From: Betaproteobacteria bacterium
Lineage (GTDB): Bacteria > Pseudomonadota > Gammaproteobacteria > Burkholderiales > Rhodocyclaceae
Direction of reading: 5' to 3'
NCBI GenBank assembly: GCA_004295105.1
Contig: SHNC01000146.1
Span: 1-36,728 of the forward strand
Length of the DNA stretch: 36,728 bases
Below, in pieces: positions 16,928 through 25,086 of the stretch. The notes under the pieces were generated by a model. That model saw only the letters and a list, made by a program, of their open reading frames with translations, was not told where the DNA came from and searched no databases. The first letter of the stretch is position 1; each line of letters opens with the position of its first letter. A program made the translations under genes and the position numbers.

Positions 16928-17593
16928 GTGAATCTCGAGCCGTCGCTGTTTTCGACGACTTGGCACGTATTCATGCTGCTGCTCACGCTGGCCGTGGCGT
17001 ACGACCTCTTCCGCCGCGCGCCGTGGTCGCGGCTGCGGGAGGGGCCGACGCTCAACGTGATGCTCGGTTGCGCCGTGGCGCTGACGCTGGTGTGGAGCAT
17101 GAAGGCGGGGGTCAAGCCCGGCCTAGATCTGCATCTGGTCGGCGCCATGGCCGGCACGCTGATCCTTGGCCCGCGCCTGGCCATCGTGGCGCTGGCGCTG
17201 GCCCTGTGCGGCATCACGCTGAATGGAACGACGGCGTGGCTGGCGTGGCCGGTCAATTTCATCGTCACCGTGGTGGTGCCGATAATCGTCGCGGCCGGCC
17301 TGAAGCGATTGGTCGAGCGCTGGCTGCCGGCCCATTTCTTCATTTTCATCTTCGTCATCGGCTTTGCCGGGGCGGCGCTGGCGGTCATGGCGCAGGGTGC
17401 GGTCGCCTCGGTGATCCTGGTGCTCGCCGGTGCTTATCCGGCTGACTTCCTGCTTAACGAGTACCTGCCGTTCTTCCTGCTGCTGGGCTTTTCCGAAGCC
17501 TGGATCAGTGGCGCGGTGGTGACCCTGCTCGTGATCTACAAGCCGGAATGGGTGTCGGGTTTCGACGATAGCCGCTACCTGCTGAACAAGTGA
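16928..17593 (+). CDS. Polytopic membrane protein, COG3235/CbiM-like ECF permease-type
   Basis: 221 residues beginning at a GTG 27 bases after etfA. About six hydrophobic segments: FMLLLTLAVAYDLF, VMLGCAVALTLVW, a segment containing LHLVGAMAGTLILGPRLA, VNFIVTVVVPIIVAAGL, FFIFIFVIGFAGAALAVMA, and the last LLLGFSEAWISGAVVTLLVI. The segment with LHLVGAMAG and LGPRLA recalls the CbiM-type S-component of energy-coupling factor transporters, and I place it by memory in the uncharacterised COG3235 group. No N-terminal metal-binding MHIxEG of CbiM is present. Substrate unknown. Its place between etfA and the acyl-CoA dehydrogenase suggests a link to lipid or acyl metabolism, but that is a guess. Confidence 0.75.
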   Translation: MNLEPSLFSTTWHVFMLLLTLAVAYDLFRRAPWSRLREGPTLNVMLGCAVALTLVWSMKAGVKPGLDLHLVGAMAGTLILGPRLAIVALALALCGITLNGTTAWLAWPVNFIVTVVVPIIVAAGLKRLVERWLPAHFFIFIFVIGFAGAALAVMAQGAVASVILVLAGAYPADFLLNEYLPFFLLLGFSEAWISGAVVTLLVIYKPEWVSGFDDSRYLLNK

Positions 17594-17637
17594 TGCCGAG
17601 CCAAATCTCATACGAACAAACCGGAGGGAACCAACTG

Positions 17638-19434
17638 ATGAGCAACTACGCTGCACCGATTCGTGACATGCAGTTCGTGATGCGTGAGCTCGCGGGCCTG
17701 GACGAGGTCGCCGCGCTGCCGGGCAACGAGGAGATCTCGCCCGATCTTGCGGACGCGATCCTGGAAGAGGCCGACAAGTTCGCCAGCGGCGTGCTCGCGC
17801 CGCTGAACTGGACGGGTGACCAGGAAGGGGCCACCTGGCACGAGGGCGAGGTCAGGACGGCGACCGGCTGGAAGTCGGCGTATTCGCAGTTTGCCGAGGC
17901 CGGCTGGACCGCTTTGGCTGGCGAACCCGAATTCGGTGGCCAAGGCCTGCCCAAGCTCATCGCCACCGCGGTGATGGAGATGTGGAAGTCGGCCAACATG
18001 GCCTTCTCGTTGTGCCCGATGCTGACCACCGGTGCCATCGAGGCGCTGCTGCTGTGCGGAACCGACCAGCAGAAGGCGATGTACCTGCCGAAGATGGTGT
18101 CGGGTGAATGGACCGGCACCATGAACCTGACCGAACCGCAGGCCGGTTCCGACCTCGCCGCGGTGCGCAGCAAGGCGGAGCCGCAGGGCGACGGTACCTA
18201 CCGCATCTTCGGCCAGAAGATCTTCATCACCTATGGCGAGCACGACCTCACCGACAACATCATCCATCTGGTGCTCGCGCGCCTGCCGGATGCGCCCGAG
18301 GGCGTGAAGGGGATCTCGCTGTTCGTGGTACCCAAGTTTCTCGTCAATGCCGACGGCAGCCTCGGCGAGCGCAACGACGTCCAGTGCGTGTCGATCGAGC
18401 ACAAGCTGGGCATCCACGCGAGCCCGACCTGCGTGCTGGCCTTCGGCGACAAGGGCGGTGCCATCGGCACGCTCGTCGGCGAACCCAACCGCGGCCTCGA
18501 GTACATGTTCATCATGATGAACGAGGCCCGCTTCGCGGTGGGCATGGAAGGCGTGGCGCTCTCCGAGCGCGCCTACCAGCATGCCCTGCAGTATGCCAAG
18601 GACCGCGTCCAGGGCACCGAGGCGGGCGTTCGCGGCGGCCCCAAGGTGAGCATCATCCACCATGCCGACGTGCGTCGCATGCTGATGTCGATGAAGAGCA
18701 AGACCGAGGCGATGCGCGCGCTGGCCTATGTGGTCGCGGCGGCTTCGGACAAGGCGCACGGCCATCCCGACGACGATGTGCGGGCGCGCAACCAGGCCTT
18801 CGTCGATCTGATGATCCCGGTGGTGAAGGGCTGGTGCACCGAGAATTCGGTCGAGGTGGCTTCCGTCGGCGTGCAGGTGCATGGCGGCATGGGCTTCATC
18901 GAGGAAACCGGCGCCGCGCAGCACCTGCGCGACGCGCGCATCACGCCGATCTACGAGGGCACGACCGCGATCCAGGCGAATGACCTGATCGGGCGCAAGA
19001 TCGCGCGTGAGAATGGCGTGACCATCGCTGCAGTGGTGGCGGAGATGCGCAGGGTGGAAGCCGACCTGGCTGCGGCCGAGGGCGAGGCCTTTGCGGCGAT
19101 CCGCCGTTCGCTCGGCGCCGGCATTGGCGCGGTCGAACAGGCGGTTGCGTACATTCTCGCCACCTATGCGAAGGACATCAAGGCGGCGTCGGTGGGCTCG
19201 GTGCCCTTCCTGAAGCTGCTGGGCATCGTCGCGGGCGGGTGGCAGATGGCGCGTGCGGCCCTGATCGCGCAACGCAAGCTGGCCGCGGGCGAGGGCGATG
19301 CCCGCTTCCTGCAGGCGAAGGTCGTGACCGCGCGCTTCTATGCCGATCACGTGCTCTCGGAAGCGCCGGGCCTGTCCTATGCGGTGGTGAATGGTGCCGC
19401 CGGTGCGCTCGGACTCGCCGAAGAGCAGTTCTGA
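17638..19434 (+). CDS. Acyl-CoA dehydrogenase, long (about 600-residue) type
   Basis: 598 residues, the long ACAD subgroup with extra N- and C-terminal domains (as in DmdC and FadE5-like enzymes) rather than the ~385-residue core form. The flavin/substrate loop WTGTMNLTEPQAGSDLAAV and the region RITPIYEGTTAIQANDLIGRK, with the catalytic-type glutamate in YEGT, are intact, as is GGMGFIEETGAAQHLRDA. It should oxidise an acyl-CoA to the trans-2-enoyl-CoA, reducing EtfAB of the same operon. Chain length is not determinable; DmdC-like use of methylmercaptopropionyl-CoA cannot be told. ATG 17638 follows GGAGGGAA; an in-frame ATG at 17590 is unlikely. Confidence 0.93.
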   Translation: MSNYAAPIRDMQFVMRELAGLDEVAALPGNEEISPDLADAILEEADKFASGVLAPLNWTGDQEGATWHEGEVRTATGWKSAYSQFAEAGWTALAGEPEFGGQGLPKLIATAVMEMWKSANMAFSLCPMLTTGAIEALLLCGTDQQKAMYLPKMVSGEWTGTMNLTEPQAGSDLAAVRSKAEPQGDGTYRIFGQKIFITYGEHDLTDNIIHLVLARLPDAPEGVKGISLFVVPKFLVNADGSLGERNDVQCVSIEHKLGIHASPTCVLAFGDKGGAIGTLVGEPNRGLEYMFIMMNEARFAVGMEGVALSERAYQHALQYAKDRVQGTEAGVRGGPKVSIIHHADVRRMLMSMKSKTEAMRALAYVVAAASDKAHGHPDDDVRARNQAFVDLMIPVVKGWCTENSVEVASVGVQVHGGMGFIEETGAAQHLRDARITPIYEGTTAIQANDLIGRKIARENGVTIAAVVAEMRRVEADLAAAEGEAFAAIRRSLGAGIGAVEQAVAYILATYAKDIKAASVGSVPFLKLLGIVAGGWQMARAALIAQRKLAAGEGDARFLQAKVVTARFYADHVLSEAPGLSYAVVNGAAGALGLAEEQF

Positions 19435-19439
19435 TCCGC

Positions 19440-19503
19440 GGCGCCCGTATCTGGGCGCCTCAGCAAGAAAAGAAAGCCGACGGAGCGATCCGTCGGCTTT
19501 CTT
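19440..19503. terminator. Two tandem hairpins, bidirectional terminator between acyl-CoA dehydrogenase and parvulin genes
   Basis: First hairpin GGCGCCC (19440-19446) with GGGCGCC (19453-19459). Second, much stronger: AAGAAAGCCGACGGA (19470-19484), loop GCGA, and TCCGTCGGCTTTCTT (19489-19503). The A-rich and T-rich ends serve as U-tracts in both directions, most clearly for the minus strand (TTTCTTTTCTT). It lies between convergent genes, so it can end both operons. Confidence 0.85.
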
Positions 19504-19536
19504 GTGGACGTCGCGGAGGTTTGCCTCCGCCGACGC

Positions 19537-20319
19537 TTACTGCACCTTGGCCTTGCCGCGCAGGTCGAGCACGTGCTTTTCGACCTTCTGCTGCTGCAGC
19601 CGCTGCTGCAACTGCGGCTTGACTTCGTCGTAGGCGGGCGCCTGCAGCGCGCGCACGTCGTCGAGCATGATGACGTGGTAGCCGAAATCGCTCTTCACCG
19701 GCGTGGTCGTGTACTTGCCTTTCTCGAGCTTGACCATCGCTTCCGAGAACTGTTTCACGAACATGCCGGGGTTGCTCCAGCCGAGGTCGCCGCCGCGCTC
19801 CTTCGAGCCCGGGTCACGCGACTCCTTTGCCAGATCCTCGAACTTGGAGCCGCCCTGAAGCTTGGCGATGATCGCCTTGGCCTGGTCCTCGGTCTCGACC
19901 AGCACGTGACGCGGCTTGTATTCCTTGTCGCCCATGCGCGACTTGATGTTGTCGTATTCCTTCTTCAGGTCGGCGTCGGTGACCGGGTTTGCCTTGACGA
20001 AGTCCTGCAGGTAGGCACGGATCAGGATCGCCTGCTTGGCCATCTCCATCTGCGCCTGGACATCCGCCTTCTTGTCGAAGCCCTTCTTGGCGGCTTCCTG
20101 GCTGAGGACCTCGCGGCGGATCAGCTCTTCACGCACGGCGTCGCGCAGTTGCGCACTCTCGGGCGCGCCTTGCGCGCGCTGCTCGGCGATCATGGCGTCG
20201 GCGCGCGCGGACGAGATGGCCGTGCCGTTCACCGTGGCGATGGGCTCGGCAGCCAGCGCCGGGAGGCTGAGGAAGCCGGCAAGCAGGGAAATGGCGAGAC
20301 GGCTCGGAAAACTTTTCAT
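19537..20319 (-). CDS. Periplasmic peptidylprolyl isomerase, parvulin/PpiC type
   Basis: 260 residues. The signal peptide ([19 protein letters not shown], cleavage after PALAA) sends it to the periplasm. A helical SurA-like N-terminal part precedes the parvulin domain (about 134-225; YKPRHVLVETEDQAKAII, GGDLGWSNPGMFVKQF, TTPVKSDFGYHVIML). It should catalyse prolyl cis-trans isomerisation and chaperone exported proteins, like PrsA/PpiC homologues. It is the last gene of the yciB-yciI-bolA operon and its ATG overlaps the bolA-like stop (ATGA). Confidence 0.93.
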   Translation of the reverse strand: MKSFPSRLAISLLAGFLSLPALAAEPIATVNGTAISSARADAMIAEQRAQGAPESAQLRDAVREELIRREVLSQEAAKKGFDKKADVQAQMEMAKQAILIRAYLQDFVKANPVTDADLKKEYDNIKSRMGDKEYKPRHVLVETEDQAKAIIAKLQGGSKFEDLAKESRDPGSKERGGDLGWSNPGMFVKQFSEAMVKLEKGKYTTTPVKSDFGYHVIMLDDVRALQAPAYDEVKPQLQQRLQQQKVEKHVLDLRGKAKVQ

Positions 20320-20609
20320 CGGGGTTCCTCGTGACGGAGTTGCTTGGTGGCCTCGGTGGCCGAAAGGGCGCGAATGGCGAGAGCATGGATGTCGGTCTTC
20401 ATCATGTCGCCAAGTGCGTCATAAATCATGCGGTGGCGGGCCACCGTGTTCCTGGATTCGAAATTCGCCGAGACGATCAGCAGCCGGTAGTGGCCGCCGC
20501 CGCTGCGCGCCCCGGCGTGGCCGGCGTGCAGGGCGCTGTCGTCGCCGATCTCGATGTGTTCGGGTTGCAGCGCGGCGAGCCGGGCGCGGATCTTCTCGAT
20601 GGTGGTCAT
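20316..20609 (-). CDS. BolA-family protein
   Basis: 97 residues of the BolA fold: [11 protein letters not shown] at the start, the central [17 protein letters not shown] and the conserved histidine motif [13 protein letters not shown], then [12 protein letters not shown]. BolA proteins pair with monothiol glutaredoxins and 2Fe-2S clusters and affect morphology and iron-sulfur handling. Start 20609 is chosen because the family begins there; an in-frame ATG at 20687 would add 26 residues lying inside the yciI gene. It overlaps yciI upstream and the parvulin gene downstream, both by ATGA. Confidence 0.92.
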   Translation of the reverse strand: MTTIEKIRARLAALQPEHIEIGDDSALHAGHAGARSGGGHYRLLIVSANFESRNTVARHRMIYDALGDMMKTDIHALAIRALSATEATKQLRHEEPR

Positions 20610-20905
20610 GGCAGAACCTTCTTGAACGGCCTGACGCTGGTGCGTGCGAACACGCCCTGCATCACGTAGGGGTCGTCCGCGAACCACTGCTCGGCGGCAG
20701 CCAGCGATTCGAACTCGGCGACCATCAGCGTACCGGTGAATCCGGCGGGGCCTGGGTCGGGGGAGTCGGTCGCTGGCATCGGTCCGGCGAGGATGAGCCG
20801 CCCTTCGTTGCGCAGTGCTTCCAGCCGTGCGAGGTGTGCAGGCCGGGCCTTCAGACGCGCCTCCAGACTGCCGGGGACGTCGTCCCCGATCATCGCGTAG
20901 AGCAT
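20606..20905 (-). CDS. yciI: YciI family protein
   Basis: 99 residues: [40 protein letters not shown], then [20 protein letters not shown]. This is the YciI-like (ferredoxin-fold, alpha/beta barrel) family, whose active site is proposed around the His-Asp pair; the function is unknown. A strong ribosome site (GGAGGAG) precedes the ATG at 20905, which overlaps the yciB stop (TGATG). In E. coli yciI also lies near yciB, supporting the shared ancestry of this cluster. Confidence 0.9.
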   Translation of the reverse strand: MLYAMIGDDVPGSLEARLKARPAHLARLEALRNEGRLILAGPMPATDSPDPGPAGFTGTLMVAEFESLAAAEQWFADDPYVMQGVFARTSVRPFKKVLP

Positions 20906-21513
20906 CAGTTCGTCTCCTCCTCGATATGCCTGGAAAGGTAGAAACCCTGGGCCAGGACGAATGCCAGCATCAGTCCGGTGGCGCCAAAGAGCTTGAAGTT
21001 CACCCACACCTCTTCACTGAAGCTGTAGGCGACATAGAGGTTGATCAGGCCCATCGCGATGAAGAAGCCCGCCCACGCCAGGTTCAGCCGGCCCCACACG
21101 CCATCGGGAAGCTGAATCTGGGCCTCGAGCATCTTGCGGATCAGGTTGCGCCGGAACAGCGTCGCCGACATCAGCAGCACTGCCCCGAACAGCCAGTAAA
21201 GCGCGGTCGGTTTCCACTTGATGAAGGTGGGGTTGTGGAAGAACAGCGTGGCGCCACCGAAAACCACGATGATGGCCAGGCTGACCCACAGCATCGTGTC
21301 GACCTTGCGATGCTTGAGCCAGACCATGGCGATCTGCAGGAAGGTGGCGACGATCGTGGCTGCGGTGGCGATCAGGATGGGGGCCTGCGTCGCGGCGATG
21401 CCGGCACCGAGCCATTGTGTGGCCAAGCCGAGCGCCGCATCCGGATTGGCACCTGCGATCTTGTACGTAGCGAAGAAAAGAATGACCGGCAGCAGGTCGA
21501 ACAGAAATTTCAT
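20905..21513 (-). CDS. yciB: Inner-membrane septation protein A (YciB/IspZ family)
   Basis: 202 residues with about five membrane segments and the family N-terminus [19 protein letters not shown]. Other hallmarks are [18 protein letters not shown] and the late [17 protein letters not shown]. coli YciB (179 residues) acts in cell-envelope integrity and interacts with the elongation and division machinery. It is the first gene of the overlapping yciB-yciI-bolA-parvulin operon. The haemoglobin gene ends only 22 bases upstream, so read-through from that operon is possible. Confidence 0.95.
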   Translation of the reverse strand: MKFLFDLLPVILFFATYKIAGANPDAALGLATQWLGAGIAATQAPILIATAATIVATFLQIAMVWLKHRKVDTMLWVSLAIIVVFGGATLFFHNPTFIKWKPTALYWLFGAVLLMSATLFRRNLIRKMLEAQIQLPDGVWGRLNLAWAGFFIAMGLINLYVAYSFSEEVWVNFKLFGATGLMLAFVLAQGFYLSRHIEEETN

Positions 21514-21535
21514 TTGGGCGGATTATAGAAGACGC

Positions 21536-21985
21536 TCACGGCTTTGATCCGCTGCCGGCACCGTCGGCCGGTGCGGCGGACTCCGCACGGTTGCGCATAT
21601 GGTTGGCGAGGGCCGCCAGCGATTCGTGCAGACGGGTGCGCATGGCTGCATCGGTGACGTGTTCATCGAGTGCCTGACCCATGCATTGCATCCACTGGTC
21701 CCGTTCGGCCATGCCGATCGAGAACGGAAGATGGCGCGCACGCAGGAAGGGCGGACCGTACCGTTCGACGTAAAGGTTCGGGCCGCCAAGCCAGCCGCTC
21801 ATAAACAGGAACAGCTTTTCTTCCGAGCCCGACAGGTCCTCAGCGTGCATCTTGCGGACGTCCCATGCCTCGGGAAGCGTGTCCATCAACTCGTAGAAAC
21901 GTCTGACGATCGCGCGTACCGTTGGTTCTCCGCCGATCAGGTCGTAGGGGGAAAGAGGGAGCTTGGGGCGTTGTTCAGGCTGCAT
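21536..21985 (-). CDS. Group II truncated haemoglobin
   Basis: 149 residues of the trHbO/YjbI-type globin. The proximal histidine is His85 in ARHLPFSIG; Tyr31 (FYELM, helix B10) and Trp98 (DQWMQC, the G8 tryptophan typical of groups II and III) are present, with the motif SGWLGGPNLYVERYG. Such proteins bind O2 or handle NO, peroxide or sulfide. The C-terminal ~20 residues (AAPADGAGSGSKP) look disordered. Its ATG lies inside the end of the MBL gene (11-base overlap), so the two are strongly coupled. Confidence 0.93.
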   Translation of the reverse strand: MQPEQRPKLPLSPYDLIGGEPTVRAIVRRFYELMDTLPEAWDVRKMHAEDLSGSEEKLFLFMSGWLGGPNLYVERYGPPFLRARHLPFSIGMAERDQWMQCMGQALDEHVTDAAMRTRLHESLAALANHMRNRAESAAPADGAGSGSKP

Positions 21986-22691
21986 GAATGTCGATCAGGT
22001 CGCCGCTGCGGTCGCAGCACAGGGGCGACGAGAAAATGCCGGGGGGCGTTCCCGGTCGTGAATGGCGCAGATTATTCATCACTTCGACGAACTCCGCGCG
22101 GGATTTTCCGCGGATGCGCTCGTTGCTCAGTCTCTCCTGGCCGACGGAGCTGACCCGGTGGTCGCGATAGTCGTGGCCCGGATACACGAGTGTTTCGTCC
22201 GGGAGTGACAGCAGGCGTTCGCTGATGCTGTCGTAGAGCGTGCCGGCGTCCCCGCCGGTGAAGTCGCAGCGGCCACAACCGCCGATCAGCAGCGAATCGC
22301 CGGTGAAGAGGCGGTCGCGCCAACGGTAGGTGACGCTGTCGGGCGTGTGGCCTGGCGTCGCGATGACACGGACGATCTCGTCACCGAACACGACGGTATC
22401 TCCCTCGCCGACGACGAGGTCCGGCGATCCGGCGCGCGCGGACCGGGCTCCGACCGTCCTGGCTCCCGTGTGCTCCTTCATCGCCAGCGTACCTGAAGGA
22501 TCCTCCGCGTGCGTGTGCGTCTCCAGCAGCCACACCAGATCGAGTTCGAGCTCCTGCAACACGCTGAGGTAATGGCCGGCGTGTTCGCACACGGGGTCGA
22601 TCAGCAGGGCATGACCGGTGAGCGCATCGGCGAGCAGGTAGGAGAGCGTTGCCGTCTCTTCATGGAAGAATTGGCGAAATACGATGTTCAT
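21975..22691 (-). CDS. Persulfide dioxygenase-like MBL-fold protein (ETHE1/Blh type) with altered metal motif
   Basis: 238 residues. ETHE1-type features: TGDSLLIGGCGRCDFTGGDA, LPDETLVYPGHDYRDHRVSS and iron ligands at His59, His115 and Asp132, with His61 and His173 also present. The usual HxHxDH reads HTHAED (59-64): the last two metal residues are Glu63 and Asp64 instead of Asp and His. ETHE1 enzymes use only one iron (first His, middle His, Asp), so activity may survive; the second site would not. These enzymes oxidise glutathione persulfide to sulfite. Start 22691 overlaps the envZ stop (ATGA). Function as a persulfide dioxygenase is likely but not certain. Confidence 0.85.
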   Translation of the reverse strand: MNIVFRQFFHEETATLSYLLADALTGHALLIDPVCEHAGHYLSVLQELELDLVWLLETHTHAEDPSGTLAMKEHTGARTVGARSARAGSPDLVVGEGDTVVFGDEIVRVIATPGHTPDSVTYRWRDRLFTGDSLLIGGCGRCDFTGGDAGTLYDSISERLLSLPDETLVYPGHDYRDHRVSSVGQERLSNERIRGKSRAEFVEVMNNLRHSRPGTPPGIFSSPLCCDRSGDLIDIHAA

Positions 22692-24097
22692 CCCCTGTCC
22701 CCGTGCCCGTCGTTGGACGAGATTCTAGCCTGCGATGGGGCGGTTCCGGCACAGGGCAGACACAGGATCGCGCGCAGTCCACCACCGTCCCGTGGAAGCA
22801 GATCGAGGCGTCCGTGGTGCGCGCGCATGACGCGGTCGACGATCGCCAGACCGAGTCCCGCGCCCTTGGTGTTGGTACGCGCCTCCTCGAGGCGGGTGAA
22901 GGGGTGACGCATGCGCTCGACCTGGTCGGGCGGGATGCCGGGGCCGCGGTCGGCGACCTCGAGGCAGGCTTCAGTGCCGGTGAAGAAGGCCCGCACCTCC
23001 ACCGGCATGTCCTCGCCGGCGTAACGCAGCGCGTTGTCCACCAGGTTGGCGATGGCACGGCGCATCGGCAGCGCGCGTGCTTCCGCGACCAGCGTGTCGG
23101 GCGCATCGACCGTTACGTTGATGCCGCGCAGGCGGTACGGCTCGGTGACCTCGCGCGCGAGCGCGGCGATGTCGACCGGCTGCGTCGGCTCCTGGGCGTC
23201 GCCGCGACCGAAGTCGAGAAACTGTCCGATGATGCGGTCCATCTCTTCGATGTCGGCCACCATGGCGAGCACTTCGCCGTCGGGCGCGCCCGACATCTCC
23301 ACCCCCAGGCGCAACCTGGCGAGCGGCGTGCGCAGATCGTGCGAGACGCCCGCCAGGATCAGCGTGCGATCCGCGTCGGTGCGGGCCAGCTCGCCCGCCA
23401 TGCGGTTGAAGGCGCGCGCGACGACGGCGATTTCCTGCGGTCCGCGTTCTTCCTGCACCGGAGGCGTGCGCCCGCTACCCACCATCAGCGCCGCCCGCGT
23501 CAGGTTGCGCAGAGGTCTGCTGATGCGCGACACGATCAGGTAGGCGCCCGCCAGGGCGACGAGCAGGGCCGCGCCTCCCCACGCCAGCCACTCGAAGGCG
23601 TTGCGCTGCTCGATGCGCTCGGCCGGCAGCATCACCCAGTACTCATCGGTGCTGTCGTCCGGATCGAGGCGGAAACTGATCCAGAAGCCGTCCAGCGACT
23701 TCCAGCGCGACGCGAAGCGGGTGTGCTCGCCAAGCTGCTGCCGCACGTCGGCCGTGAGCAGGCGCAGCGGGCGGGTATCGGGCAACGGTTCGATCTCGTC
23801 CGACGGTTCCGCGGGGTAGATCCGGATGCCTTCCAGCGCAGCGAGCTCGATCAGAAGGTCGATGCGGCGACCGGCATCGGCGTTGATCAGAGCCGTGCGT
23901 GTCAGATTGACCACGCTGGCGACCATCTGCGCCACGTCGCGGGCTCGCGCGGGTTCCTGGAAGTAGCGGAAGATCTGCGACCACACGCCCAGCGCGACGA
24001 TGAGCAGCAGGCCCACCAGCAGAAAGGTCTGCCAGAGCAGCGAACGCGGCAGCCACCTCGAGAGCGGCGCCGCCAGCGCACGCGGGAAACTCGACAT
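22688..24097 (-). CDS. envZ: Sensor histidine kinase EnvZ-like
   Basis: 469 residues. Two transmembrane segments (about 20-42 and 170-190) enclose a ~125-residue periplasmic domain; a HAMP region follows. The dimerisation/phospho-acceptor box GVSHDLRTPLARLRL places the catalytic His at residue 253. The ATP-binding N-box NLVDNALRYAG and the G-boxes DRGPGIPPDQVERM and TKGAGLGLAI are complete. Overall it matches EnvZ and pairs with the OmpR gene 18 bases upstream. It should sense osmolarity or envelope state and phosphorylate OmpR. The end overlaps the MBL gene start. Confidence 0.93.
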   Translation of the reverse strand: MSSFPRALAAPLSRWLPRSLLWQTFLLVGLLLIVALGVWSQIFRYFQEPARARDVAQMVASVVNLTRTALINADAGRRIDLLIELAALEGIRIYPAEPSDEIEPLPDTRPLRLLTADVRQQLGEHTRFASRWKSLDGFWISFRLDPDDSTDEYWVMLPAERIEQRNAFEWLAWGGAALLVALAGAYLIVSRISRPLRNLTRAALMVGSGRTPPVQEERGPQEIAVVARAFNRMAGELARTDADRTLILAGVSHDLRTPLARLRLGVEMSGAPDGEVLAMVADIEEMDRIIGQFLDFGRGDAQEPTQPVDIAALAREVTEPYRLRGINVTVDAPDTLVAEARALPMRRAIANLVDNALRYAGEDMPVEVRAFFTGTEACLEVADRGPGIPPDQVERMRHPFTRLEEARTNTKGAGLGLAIVDRVMRAHHGRLDLLPRDGGGLRAILCLPCAGTAPSQARISSNDGHGDRG

Positions 24098-24115
24098 CGA
24101 TATTCCGACCGCCGT

Positions 24116-24859
24116 CTACTGCGCGCCGTCGCCGGCCGACTTGTTGTCGTCCGGCACGAAGACATAGCCGAAGCCCCACACCGTCTGGATATAGCGCGGC
24201 TTTGCCGGATCGTCTTCGACCAGCTTGCGCAGGCGGGAGACCTGCACGTCGATGGCGCGGTCGAACACCCCGTATTCGCGGCCGCGCGCAAGTTCCATCA
24301 GCTTGTCGCGGGACAGGGGCTGACGCGGATGCTGCAGCAGCACCTTCAGCAGCGAGAACTCGCCGGTGGTGAGCTGGATGTCTTCACCATCCCGCGTCAG
24401 CGAGCGCGTGCCGAGATTGACCTGCACTCGCCCGAACGACACCACCTCGTCCTCTGGCGTCGGTGCGCCCGGCAGCGTCTGTGGCTGGCGTCGCATGACG
24501 GCCTGGATGCGAGCGACGAGTTCGCGCGGGTTGAAAGGCTTGGCCAGGTAGTCGTCCGCACCCATTTCGAGGCCGAGGATACGATCGACGTCGTCGCCCT
24601 TGGCCGTCAGCATGATGATGGGAATCGGATTGTCGGCCGCGCGCATCCGGCGGCAGATCGCCAGGCCGTCCTCGCCGGGAAGCATGAGGTCGAGCACGAT
24701 GAGGTCGAAATGCTCGCGATGCAGTGCGCGGTCCATCAGGGGCGCATCGCCCACCGCCTTCACGGCGAATCCCTGTTCCTGGAGATAACGCGACAACAAT
24801 TCGCGCAGGCGAGCGTCATCGTCGACGATCAATACGCGGTAGCGGGTCTTTGCATTCAT
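24116..24859 (-). CDS. ompR: Response regulator OmpR
   Basis: 247 residues, E. coli OmpR 239. Receiver domain: acidic pocket DDD (13-15), phosphoacceptor Asp57 (VLDLMLPGEDG), Thr85 and Lys107 (LAKPF). The winged-helix DNA-binding domain follows from about 140, ending TVWGFGYVFVP; the recognition helix lies in DRAIDVQVSRLRKLVE. It should bind OmpR boxes at porin and envelope genes when phosphorylated by EnvZ. It is the first gene of ompR-envZ-MBL-haemoglobin and is divergent from a small exported protein gene. Confidence 0.95.
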   Translation of the reverse strand: MNAKTRYRVLIVDDDARLRELLSRYLQEQGFAVKAVGDAPLMDRALHREHFDLIVLDLMLPGEDGLAICRRMRAADNPIPIIMLTAKGDDVDRILGLEMGADDYLAKPFNPRELVARIQAVMRRQPQTLPGAPTPEDEVVSFGRVQVNLGTRSLTRDGEDIQLTTGEFSLLKVLLQHPRQPLSRDKLMELARGREYGVFDRAIDVQVSRLRKLVEDDPAKPRYIQTVWGFGYVFVPDDNKSAGDGAQ

Positions 24860-24927
24860 GAGCCGAATCGTATCCTCGCTGCAGGCGGCTTGCCAGTGGG
24901 CGTCACGGGGCGGAATCTGCAGGCGCG

Positions 24928-24941
24928 GTAACGCTTCGTAA
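24928..24941 (-). promoter_or_regulatory. Phased TTAC repeats upstream of ompR, possible autoregulatory site
   Basis: On the minus strand the sequence reads TTACGAAGCGTTAC, two TTAC boxes 10 bases apart, in the 227-base spacer between ompR and the small exported protein gene. Spacing fits tandem OmpR subsites but the match to the E. coli consensus is weak. The rest of the spacer shows a duplicated GGTATC (24976, 25000) without a clear role. Confidence 0.2.
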
Positions 24942-25086
24942 GTGCGCGCCGGGAGCGCAACATCGGCTTACAAATGGTATCGCCTGGCGCGAGGGTGAGG
25001 TATCCATCACCGGGCGATTGCCGTATGTTTGGCGCTGTCCATAACCCACATTTTCGCGGGTCTGCGTGCCGGTCCGCGAGCTTGCG

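Noticed and set aside
22649-24931. A 760-codon open frame on the plus strand opposite envZ and ompR
   Set aside because: It spans both two-component genes and the spacer; no family is recognisable and the opposite strand has full-length kinase and regulator motifs.
24960-25030. GGTATC duplications and GGTGA-N8-TCACC in the ompR spacer as an attachment site or operator
   Set aside because: Short and imperfect; no integrase gene or tRNA is nearby and the spacer length is normal for divergent promoters.
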